NCBI RefSeq assembly: GCF_933775445.1
Contig: NC_065877.1
Coordinates: 30,504,001 to 30,568,000, forward strand
Reading direction: 5' to 3'
Length of the DNA stretch: 64,000 nucleotides
DNA from: Argentina anserina
Lineage: Eukaryota; Streptophyta; Magnoliopsida; Rosales; Rosaceae
The notes under the pieces are model-generated. The model was not told the origin of the DNA and ran no database searches. It saw only the letters and a program-made list of their open reading frames with translations. Each line of letters begins with the position of its first letter. Position 1 is the first letter of the stretch. The translations under genes and the position numbers were made by a program. Of this stretch, positions 22,995 to 33,956 are shown piece by piece.

Positions 22995-25900
22995 TCAACT
23001 TCCTTTTCCTTGTTGGATTTTCTGAAGTAGAGCTGCTGCAAGCTGTAATGTGGCTTGCATGCGATCCATACCGTCACCACCTTCATTTGTATTACTATTT
23101 TGCTGGTGTTGATTACCCTGGTCCCCTGCTTGAAGATCTCTTTGAACTGTGTGAGGGACATGTGATACCTGCTGTTGTGGCTGCTGAAACTCTGGAGCTT
23201 GACCAAATTGAGATGTTGAGGGCTCAGAAGTCACCTGACTATTCTGCTGCACAAATTTCTGGTATGTCCCTGGTAGGTTATCAGTTTCATGTACTGCATT
23301 TCTGTGCCTATATTCTTCTCCGGCGGATCGATTCAGAATGCTCCCAGACTGCTTCTGCTGTTCAAGAAGAGATGACAATCGGGCAAGTTGCTCCGGTCCA
23401 AGAGGCTCAGCTAATGAAACTGAAGGCTGAGACGTCGAGTGAACATAAGTCACCTGATTATTCTGCTGCGCAAATTTCTGATATGTCCTTGGCAGGTTCT
23501 CAGTTTCATGTACTGCATTTCTGTGCCTAAAATCTTCTCCAGTGGATGAATTTGGTACGGTCCCAGACTGCCTCTGCTGTTCGAGAAGAGATGCCAATCG
23601 GGCAAGTTGCTGCGGTTGCAGGGCTTTATGAGGCTCAGCTAAAGAAATTGAAGGCTGGGTGTCCTGAAAATGGCTGTTTTTACCATGAGGCACTCCACCA
23701 GTAGGGAATGCCTCTTGTGGGGGCCTTTGCATGACTGAGGGTTGCTCCTGAAGAGCTGGATCAACAGCATTAGTGGACACTTGGTTCGGTCTATTTCTAG
23801 TAACAGAGACTGAACTCTGTGGGTGGTGAACAGACCAGTTTGGTCCAAAGCTAGGGCTTTCCTCATAAGGTGGATATTCATGCCTGTTCTCATTGTAAAA
23901 TTCATATCCATTTCCAACACCATGAGCTGAACCAGGATTACTAACTCCTGATTTGCTTGAATCAGGCAAAGATGTAAACGGAGGCATGGATACTGAAGGG
24001 GCTGGCAATCTTGAATATGGTTGGTCCCCAGTGAATGACAATAATCTAGTATCATTTCTTTCATGTTTCTGGTGATGAGATCCGAAACTGGAACTAGGCT
24101 GGTCTATCCTTAAAACAACACCAGAGATGCTTAGTTTGCCAGGTACCTTCAGCACTTTCTCTGAGAACTCAGATGGGGGTACAAGAAACAAGGTGGTCCT
24201 GTCATCTAATTTAGCAACGGCTGCACGCTGCTTCTCCCCAAGATATTGCATAAATTCATTGTAGTATCCAATATCAGCATCACTTCCAGGGGCAAAGAAC
24301 ACAACCCAAGCACTGGTTGCTTGATCATAATGCTCAGAAAGCATATCTAGACCAGTCCTTGCAGTACAATCTAAAAACTCAGGCCTGCAGCACAGAACCA
24401 GTGGTAACAATGATATTAGATCTAAAACGTCTGAACAATATACTTCATCTAGAGGAACTTCAGATTGCAAAACCAAGTTCCCAAATTAGACACTCAGGAA
24501 CATCAGGATAAGTTCAAACATGAAAAGAAATCATAACTGATTCTGGACCACGCCAATCAACCACATTCAGAAAACCTTTCTAATTATATAGCATCCGATA
24601 CCATTAGAAAGTAGAAATTATAATATAACTCATTGAGATAAGACCAGATGTAATTGTGATATGTAATATAATTTGGTAACCTAATTAACAATGATCCCTC
24701 TAGGGTACAGCATCAGCCACCTACTAGAAAACCATTATTGAGCACTCATCTATATGGGTGGTTGTACTTCTAAATGCAATGTGACACGCAGTAAGCAGCT
24801 AAACATAGAAAAGATATAGACATACATTTTTTTTTTTGGACAAGATGAAGTTCATTGAGAAAAAGGCACCAAGGCCTGAGAAGAACACACACTGACAAAC
24901 CGAAAGCGAAAGCGATATAGACATACATAGTAGCTAATGTACATTTACTAATGTAAAAGGGAACAGAAAAGGTGGCATATTAAAGAAAAAGTCAAGGCAG
25001 CAAGGAACAGGTTAACAAACTGCTCTTTTGACGTTCATGTTCTGTATAGTATAATCATATCAAGCAACCAAAACATTTGACAATTGATATCTGATATGAG
25101 GAATACTTCCTTAACCATATCACAAATAATACAAAAAGAAAGCTCATTTGAGAAAAGTTATGCTACTTACAAAATCATGTCAAGAACCTTCCCCACAGGA
25201 AAGCAACGCGCACGACAGACAGGAGTTCCTCCCTTTGCAATAGTCCCTTCCCATTTCCATAGTTCCAAAGACTTCTTTGATTCAGGTGTATATCTTTTCC
25301 TATCAACAGAACCTGCCTGCAAGTTATGTTCTTTCCAAGGGTCACCTCTATCAAGTGGAGGTAGAGCTGGATTGTTTAATCGTTCAGGGATTTCAAAGTT
25401 TCTATTGGAAATGTCAGCTTGGTGAAAATCGGTGAATCTGGGGAAACCATGTTTTTCTTGTTCATAGACAGACATGTGATACTCTGGAAGCTCTTTCTGA
25501 GGAATGTAAGACTCTGTCTTCAATTTCTTGGCTCCATGAAAGAAATGACCATCATCTGGTAAGTCCCATATTTCATCATACAGTGGATTTGTTTGAGGAA
25601 ATCTCTGAGGATTTTCACGTAAATGAGCATATCTTTCTCTCGTAGGACTACCCCGGTAACCATACATGTCTTGTGAAAGACTTAGGTCAGATACTTCACC
25701 GGGCCTCCTCTGTTCAAATGTATTGTTCTCACCTGTCAAAAAATTCCCTTTCCTCTTTAAACTATAGGGCTCATAACCACCAGAATCCAAAGTTGAGAAA
25801 TACTGAGGAGATCTGATGCTAGAATCCTCCGTAAAGCTCCCAAAGTTTTTATCTTGGCGACAGTTCTCAGATGATCCAGACCGACCATTCCACTTCAAAT

Positions 25901-28900
25901 GTGGCGATGGAGGGTCATTGATTGAATTCTTTCCACTGCTTGATGAGCTGGTATCACTCCTCGCAAAACAAATATGTACACGGGGGTTTCCAAATAATTT
26001 TCCTTGAAGAGCCGCTTTAGCTCTGCTAGCTGACATTATGCTCTTAAATCGAACAAATGCATAACTACGACCAGGAAAGGCAGTTATCTTCTCAATTTCA
26101 CCGAATGGTGCAAAAGACTTTCTTAATATAAATTCATCCACCTTTAATAAAGCTGGAAATCCTATCCATAGTACTTCACTGGGCTCTGTGTTTTTATCAC
26201 CCATACTGGATTTTTCTTGATGAAATTGTTCAGGAGTATCTTGACGTGGTCTGAACTCCCTTTGTGACAAAGGAGAACCTCTTACTGCTGACTCTCGCCG
26301 TTGGGAGTAATCTTCTTCACGTAATGGCACAGATGATTTATCCTGTGATTCAAGATCTCGTTAACTTTTTTTTTTTTTTTGGGTAGAAGATTTCATAAAC
26401 TTAAGCATATAATAAAACATGCATGTCTTAGGGATATTTAAGATTAAAGAAGAAATTTTTTTAAAAAAAAAGACTAAATCATGTATAACCAACTTCACCC
26501 TGTTTGTCACACGTTTGCAGAACTTCATTACGAAAGACATTTAAATTCAATACGAAGTTGTCAACTTCACCCTGTTTCTCCTACCACTATTCTAACCATT
26601 AAATGCAACATTAAATCTACAAACAGAAACAAACACAGAAGCGGAAATTTCAAACATCCCAAGATATTACTAATATTAGAATATGCATGACTAACAAAGA
26701 GTGAAAAATGACCTAAAAATTCTCATACACTACCACTGATCCCTTGTAAGGAAACAAGCCCAACAAGAGGAAGCCAAGGAAAAGACTATTCCGATAATCT
26801 AAGCCACTGAATAAACATAAATATAGGAAGAAGACAGGCTCTGGATAGTGAGAATATCCAGCAATTTGTATAACCGTCTTAAATTCACATTTGATGAACC
26901 TATTTCATATGAAAGAAAAGATCAAATCTTATCAATAAAAACACAATATTTGAACCACAATCTAAGCATATACTTGGTCACTTTTTGTTCTCAAGCTCAT
27001 ACAGCACAATCCTTGAATGATATATATTTTATACATGACACCATGCTGGAATCATGTCAAACTGACAAACTGGAAAAATAACAAACCATTTATATCAAAT
27101 GAGGTAGGGCTGATTGATCTAAACCATCTCCACAATTGGGAAGCTTGTCTACTAGGTCACATACTGTATACAGACACGTTTACAGTACAAACAATAAAGC
27201 ACTAATCTGCCGTCTGTTCAAACTCTTGAAACATTTGTCTTCCCTCCACCATGATTAATTATCTAGATGACTCATTAGTCAAAAAGTAACCCTGAAGATA
27301 CGACAAAACTAGCATACAGTACATATGTATGTAGGACGTTACTGTGAAAGCCAACAGATGCATACATGATATGATAATGTAATTAAGATGAGCAATCTCA
27401 AGTATTTAAGTGGTTGTGGCAAGAGACCATTCGCATGCCGTGGGAGTCTCTGCACCAGAAAGGATGCAGGAACAGAAATGACATTTTATAAACAGACTTC
27501 AGTTGCACTATGAGGAATACAGAAATGCTTAACTGAGGATACCAAGAAAAAGGGTCTCCAAGAAGAACTGTAGACCTTTTATATCATAATGGAACAAGAT
27601 TTTAACTGGAGTTGAAAATTTCCAATTTGAAGTAAATTTCAAATTACTCCAGCCGTACTTCTGAGCTGGTTACGTATCAGATTTCAACTCATATTAATCT
27701 CCCATAGATAAAACTTTACGCATCATAGTGACTCGGGGGAAAAACGAATATAGTAGACATCTAACGACTTTCTCAGAAGCTGTTTTCAGTTATGTTTGGA
27801 AGTAAAAGATTATGAAGATTTAGTCTGCTTTTGATTCTGCAGTATGAAGTGAACATATTGGCACAGATTAATCACTTAATTCTATCAATAAAAGATTAGT
27901 CTCTTTCCCTCAAAGGAATAAAGATTAGATAGACAAATCAATCTGACACGATATGCATATGATTTGATGGTTGATACAACTTTAATTGATAAAAGGATGT
28001 TTGAAGTGTGAGACTCAGTCAGATTTCTGCATCCAATGCAATCTGCTGTCATTCGTTCTGCTTCATTTTAATCCATTATACATTTAACCATAATGTTCAA
28101 CTTTCATCACATGGTTTTAAGCACAAATTATGCATATGCTATTAATCCAAATTCTACTGATTAGTTGAAGACTGGTATATATTAAAGCCAACACCAACAA
28201 GGCACTGTGATCTCAGCTGTATTCTAGAAATAAACATAATTTACAGATGCACGGGACCTTGCATAGACCTATCATGAATATTGTAAAAATAGCTTCAAAC
28301 AAGACTCCTCTTCCAATTCTCTCGTGAAATAAACACACCTATGTCTAGCTGCAGCCTGCATGTTATCTATAATTGGCCATGCTTGGAGCTATTGTATATG
28401 TATACATGATTTTCATGCAATTGCATACAAAGCTGACTACCTATACTGATTTGCTTGCAGTTCAAGGGCTTTCAATATTTGCCAGTTGTGGTCAATTTCA
28501 AGTGGTAAACAATATCTAAGATTGGATATGTGATATTCATAATGGGTCTTGGAGTTAACTGTCTCCTTTTTTCTTGAAGAGATGAACAAAGAGATATAAA
28601 ATAAGTCATGTCCCTTTATAGTGAATTGTTTCTGTCTCGCTTATTCCTCGAGAAAATACTGATGTACTGATGAACTGCTTCATAGTTTTAATCAACATCC
28701 GAGAATGTGCATTCTCCTTCTGGTTCATGCTTATTGTTCTTTTCTTTTAAGGAACACATTTTTGTTCTGTTGTTTTTTTTCTTTACAAGGATAAGGACAT
28801 GAAGGCGGATTCAATTTATTTTCTTTTCGATTGTTCAGAGCTATGCTATTTGTGGGCAGATTCTTTTTATTGATTTCTTGAGATTAAAGAAATGTGTTGC

Positions 28901-30785
28901 AAGTGCTTTTAAAGCTGACGAATTAAAAGTGCATATGTTAAATGCTAACATAAACATCATTACTAGCCCCATCTTAATGAGCTGTTGACCAAGAGAAGAT
29001 AAAAACAGAGGAAATTATTATGTACACATCTCCATAATCAAATAACAATGAGCATATCTTACTTTCTTAAAGGAAAGTTTGACATAAGCAATTTCCATCT
29101 TACATAAGCATAGTTTACAAACTCTCGAAAATATAACTTCACATCTCTCCAAAACTCCACGAATTGAAATACCTAGCTAGATATGCCCTTTCCTTAAGAT
29201 GCGAACATAGAAACAGAAAGAATCAACCCTTACAATATTCCCTAGATGAGACCCCGGAACTACTGACTACATTTGATATCAAAGGATGGTTCTTTCTATT
29301 ATAGAACCTGGTACTACCTTCTCTTTATATGGTATGGATGCAAATGAAAGACTTCACTCACAAATTCATATGTACAAATTGATATTCTGGTACTATGCAT
29401 ATTATGATACCCAATTTTTAGTTCACATGAAGCAGTGTCTCCACAATCCCACTTACTTTGAACTTAAGAAGCCCCAGCCTAGACCTGGACTAATTGTGGT
29501 TTTCACTTTTCAGTATAAACCTATCCAAACAGCCTCCAGAAGTAGACATCTTGCTATCAAGCCACGCAAATTTGACATAGAGTAGAGATAACTGTATCGT
29601 TTTCCAAAAAAAAAAAGACATAACTTTATTTCGACAAGATCGATAAAGGAGGAAAAATGGTTGTGATTTGCACTCCTTTTCTGAATTATTTAAAGGATGG
29701 CAGTGGATATCAATATGGGCGCTATTATTCTAAGCATAATAAGTACCATTCCTGCCATTTTTCGGTTCTGCAGTCAAACACCATTTGTCCGACTTGTTAT
29801 GTTTTCTACAGTTTCAAAGTATAGTCAAAGAAAGGTTAATTTCCTCTTATTAGTCAAATTTACCATCTTTCTTAGACAGACAAGTAATACATAAAACTCT
29901 TGCTCACTGCTCAGGTCAAGTCAGCATGTGATTAAATGTTTATTAACCAAGGGATTCACAAGATGTTGGCTTGCATTATATTGCATGAGATTCACTTTCA
30001 AATCATTAATGTTGAATGCTAGAAACAGTATTGCGGAAAATTGTGGAATGAGACCATGAGCACAAAGCATACGCTTAGCAGGCAGCTTAAGTTTATTTAT
30101 GCAAGCCTTGTTATTATGCTGGTTTGCTGTATCTGATTGGTTTGACCGGAATATGAGAGTGTTATAGATAGTAGTATCTCTGTTATGGATTATGGAATTA
30201 AATCAGTTTAATTGTTGCAGTAACAATATTAAGTTGTGAACATTTTTCTTACTCAAGCTCAACGATAACGAAACTAGATTGCTAGAACTGCCTTCAATTT
30301 CGACAAACGAAGTCGCATACACAATCACACATACACACAGTGCAAAGTTACAACGCAGAAAGTAAAAGGCATCCAGTAAAAAGTAACTAACCGCCTTGGT
30401 AAACTCGACCCTCAGCGCGTTGCCTGCAACCGGAAAGCCGTGAAGAGCCTCCATGGCGGCGACGGCGTCCTCCTCCCTCTTGAAATTGATGAAGGCGTAG
30501 CTCCGGCCAGGCAGGAACGCCACGCTCTCCAAGTCTCCGAAGTTCAGAAAGTGACGCGTCAGCTCGTCCTCGGTGATACTATGAAATAGGTTCCCGATCC
30601 ACAAGTGCCTCGACGGCGGGGCCTTGCTGCCTCTGCCGCCGTCGAAACGCCGCGCTCCGCCGCCCTGCCTTCCTCCGCCGCGGCCAGCCTGTAAACCCGA
30701 TCAAACAGAAAACCGAATCAGAATCTAGTTCCGCAGTCAGAAACTTGGTAAGGGTCGTGAGATTGTTGGCGGAGAAACTTACCAT
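22995..30785 (-). CDS. FPA: FPA-like RNA-binding protein (RRM and SPOC domains)
   Basis: This is a spen-family nuclear RNA-binding protein. Arabidopsis FPA promotes flowering through the autonomous pathway and proximal poly(A)-site choice. Four coding exons (30783-30785, 30392-30688, 25171-26342, 22995-24384) join in frame to 953 residues. Residues 2-28 are Gly/Arg-rich. RRM1 spans about 29-100 (LWIGNL, then RSYAFINF). A second RRM spans about 157-225 (LWIGFP, then RSYAFVRF). The SPOC domain spans about 466-590 and crosses the exon 3/4 junction (GTPVCRARCFPVG, FLDCTARTGLDML). The C-terminus is Gln/Ser/Pro-rich with a ~75-residue internal duplication, ending near QATLQLAAALLQKIQ. Arabidopsis FPA has three RRMs; I found no middle RRM in the 4-kb intron, and the flanking exons join in phase 0. 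The first coding exon contributes only the ATG. The start is inferred from that splice. Confidence 0.88.
23190..23650 (-). repeat. Internal coding duplication in the FPA-like C-terminus
   Basis: Two adjacent segments of about 75 residues each run from SLAEP through QLARL(A/S)SLLEQQ(R/K)QSG and RHRNAVHET(E/D)NLP to TYQKF(A/V)QQN(N/S)QVT. The DNA copies are similar enough to be obvious on both strands, with an offset of roughly 228 bp. This is a low-complexity part of the protein outside the RRM and SPOC domains. Confidence 0.85.
26343..30391 (-). other. Long FPA intron (about 4.05 kb)
   Basis: This intron lies between the RRM1 exon and the second RRM exon. Splice sites are GCG|GTTAGT at the donor and ATCACAG|GATAAA at the acceptor. 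It is AT-rich, and I see no exon, transposon ends or RNA gene inside it. In Arabidopsis, FPA limits its own expression by promoting polyadenylation within its first intron. A long intron at this place would allow the same control, but no site was demonstrated here. Confidence 0.7.
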
Positions 30786-31100
30786 GAATAATCTGAAGAG
30801 TGACTTGTGAGGAGTATGTACAGTATCAACGGCGGATATTCTCTCTGTGCCGGTAAAGAGTGGCGGCGGCGACGAAGGGGAGTGGCTGTGAGACTGAAGC
30901 TGCAAATTTACGGTTTAGGGTTTGGGAATTGGGGGTTAGAGTGCTCTGTATTAGCGCCGTGTTTTCTATACTGGAAATAGAGAGGATAGAATCCCACTAC
31001 ACTGCCTATTTATATGTTCTGTGGATTACTTGGCACGTTGCCACCCTGGTAATCTTTTTTTTCTTTTTAAGCAAAAATAATAATAATTTCAGTATTTTGT
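30786..31100 (-). promoter_or_regulatory. 5' leader and promoter region of the FPA-like gene
   Basis: On the minus strand, a pyrimidine-rich leader with CTCACAGCCACTCCCC-type sequence precedes the ATG at 30785-30783. A CCTAAACC-like telo-box motif occurs near 30910. The exact transcription start is unknown. Confidence 0.4.
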
Positions 31101-31149
31101 TTTAATTTTGGGCAAATTAGAAAAATGTAACTATCTCCCATCATTAATA

Positions 31150-31690
31150 TATAAAAATCACACTATTTATCACAATTTCTGTTACACTACCTATCACAAC
31201 CGCTGTCACACTACATGTCACAACCTCTGTCACATTATCAATCACACCCGCTGTCACATTATCTGTCACACTCGATGTCGCATATGTTGTCAAACCCGTT
31301 GTCATACCACATATCACACTACCTATTACATCCTCTATCACACCCGCTGTCACAACGATATCACACAATTTTTCACACTACTTATCATACTAATTATCAC
31401 ACCCGCTGTCACACTAACTGTTATACCTCATGTCATACTATTTTATGTGACTATGTTGTAATAAGATGAAGAAGAAGAATAATAATAATAATAATTTTGA
31501 ACCTTTGTTTACTGTTATGTGATCATGAACTTCTCAAATACACTCATACGATCCAAATATCGACATTAATGTAATGTCACACCCCAACCACACTACCTGT
31601 CACATTTACTATCACAGTGTATGTCACACTAGTTATCACACTAGCTGTCACAACATAAAGTTAGTGTGATTGGTAATGTGATAGCTAGTG
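31150..31690. repeat. Decamer minisatellite based on tgtcacacta
   Basis: From about 31150 to 31445 almost every 10 bp carries a variant of (t/a)(g/a)tcacacta or gtcacaaccg. A second, shorter block of the same motif sits at about 31575-31690 and ends in an inverted stretch (gtgtgattggtaatgtgata). The + strand translation is a meaningless His/Thr/Cys-rich frame. The phase is close to one helical turn of DNA. Confidence 0.85.
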
Positions 31691-33956
31691 TGACAGCAAT
31701 TTTCTAAAAAAAAAATTCAATATCTAAGGTGGGCACCCAAAAAACTATTTTGGGCACTCATGCCAACTCTTCTCCCATCACAACACCCACTTTTCGACGG
31801 TGGCATTGAGTTCCTGACAGTGGCATCCAATTTCTGACGTTACGCCCTGTTCCTCCTCGTCGCCGTCAACCTCTAATGCCCACGCCAACGCCAGCAAACG
31901 CTGCTCCTCCTCGTCGTCAACCTCAGACGGTGCATCATACTTCTTCATCTCGTCGGGGCCGCCCTGGCGTGGTCCAAGAAAACCTTTTGAGCCGCCGCCA
32001 CAGCAAGCTTCGTTGACGACCCAGCGCGCCGCTACCTACCAGATCGAGCAGTGGCCGCTTCTCACCTCCATTTCGAGATCCCACCGATGCCCCCCTCTTC
32101 GCCGTCGACAAGATCTATACGGCATCGTCATCCTCACCTCTGCCTAGCGCTACCGTCGTGTGATTTTTCGACAACGACTCGTCTGCCAGTGGTCTTTCTC
32201 AGTCTTGGGTAGCATTGCAGTTCTCCGCGTCTCCTATTCATAACCTAGATGCGTGATCGGAGAAGAAGGTGAGACCGTGGCAGCTTTTGTAATTTTATGA
32301 AATATGAGGGCCACGCTTTAAGAAATTTGATTGCTCGACTTTTTTCTAATTTTGAATTCTTACATGTCTTTTTTCAAATTTCATATATCAAATGTGATTT
32401 TTTTTTTATAAGAAACCCTTTAATTTTCTCTTTATTAGTTAAAATGTAATGACAGTTTAAAAGAGCCAATTGCGAAGGATTCTGTGGTACTATAGACTAT
32501 TGAAATTTCAAAGTTGGAATTTGTTAGATAACAAATTGTTTGTGCTGCGTCCAGTCAATGAGTGGCCCAAGACAATCTTCAAGTATTCAGTAGAACTTGA
32601 TAGTGATGTTAAATAGTTTTCAAGAGTGGTGATAAAAGTATTAAGTATATAGTTTTTATAGAGTTAGTCCACATACTTTGTGATTAGAAGCACCACTCAT
32701 ATTTTGATTTTAATTTTATTTTACGACTTTGAAATTTGACGTATAAAGACGGTTGGGATGCTATTTCGAAGCTTAATATAGGGTTGCCCAAAAGTATCTC
32801 TTATTAGCATACATTGGACGATCAAGTCCATGGTTTAACACTAACAGTTCAAAAATGCATTTTTCATTTAAATTCCTTCATTGGAAGCCTAAGCAAGTAT
32901 TATCTAATCATTTTACTTGGCGAACAAAATGAACAATTATAATGAAAGTTATTTTTCATGATTAAATGTTCCATTTTTTCTGTAGACGTTTTCATAGATT
33001 TAATTAAAACTTCAAAGAGCTCAAAAGTAGAAATTATTGGAGATGCTTTCACCAAGCAATATTTAATTTTTCTCACAGTGGCACAATGATCACGCTAAGG
33101 CGCCACTGCTCCAGTGAAGAGCCCTGCTATTTTGAGCTCTGAAGTTGGAAAAAGTACAAGTGCAACCAAGTACAAAGGTATTATATGGATGGTGAGGATG
33201 AGGTAACAGCACAAATTTTTCACAGCGATCTTGTACATGCCATAGTGTCTGGAAAGAATTGTATGTATAATAAGTCAAATTAAATTCCAGCAACAACTTG
33301 GTTCCGGTTCCTTTTCTTTTCTCTAACAGTGAAATACACACATTCCCTTCTAAATCTTACATTTGAATTTACCAATTCTACTTATGAAACAATCGATGCG
33401 GAACACTACCCTGATCCAGCTAACATTTCTCTGCTGTATTGTGATACGGGAGAGAAATGCATTTCCACTGGCTGCCTAGTCAGAGTCAGAAACGAGCTAC
33501 GCCATTTTCCTGGCACCTGGGTAGATTTTGCAACTTGTAAAAGCTATCCAGCATCATATTGATGCTAAATCTTCTAACATTCACCTACTCTTGATTGCCG
33601 AGGTTTCAAGAGGCTACTGAAAAACACAACTTCCACAATACATGCCATTGACTTTGGGTATTGGTAATTGATTCCTTTTAGCCGTCTGTTTCAGGGGTCT
33701 TGTCCTCTGCAGAAATGTGCATGTATCGAAAGTGAGAAATGTTTGTATTGAAAAGACCTCGATGAACAGGCTGGAAGTAGTAATGAATGAGAAGAATCAC
33801 CCGTAGTAATAATGATGTAAACACTAATGACAAATATAAATGTCCAAATTGAATTTCCACAAAAGAAAGAAAATGCATATAGGAAGAAGGGCCTATTCAG
33901 AGAAAATCTAAAGGCACTTCAGAATCTTATAAAGATAAAAACAGCTGGGAAAGAGG
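31691..33956. other. Intergenic, with a GC-rich decayed segment
   Basis: The part 31740-32260 is much richer in C and G and in CG dinucleotides than its surroundings. It reads like degraded coding or transposon sequence on the + strand, with repeated cctcctcgtcg blocks, but I recognise no family. The part 32280-33300 is AT-rich spacer. Short open frames at 33090-33341 (-) and 33329-33562 (+) show no known motif and are not called as genes. Confidence 0.45.

Noticed and set aside
23048..23530. 160-residue frame with internal repeats on the + strand
   Set aside because: It is the antisense shadow of the duplicated FPA C-terminal exon.
29286..29585. 99-residue + frame inside the long FPA intron
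   Set aside because: It has no recognisable motif, an AT-rich intron setting and the opposite strand. Nothing supports a gene.
31108..31469. Open frames encoding His/Thr/Cys-rich repeats (zinc-binding look)
   Set aside because: They are translations of the decamer DNA repeat; the opposite strand gives a Val/Thr/Gly repeat of the same length. There is no codon bias or start context.
33090..33562. Two overlapping small frames downstream of the CAX gene
   Set aside because: There are no domains, no splice support and ordinary spacer composition.
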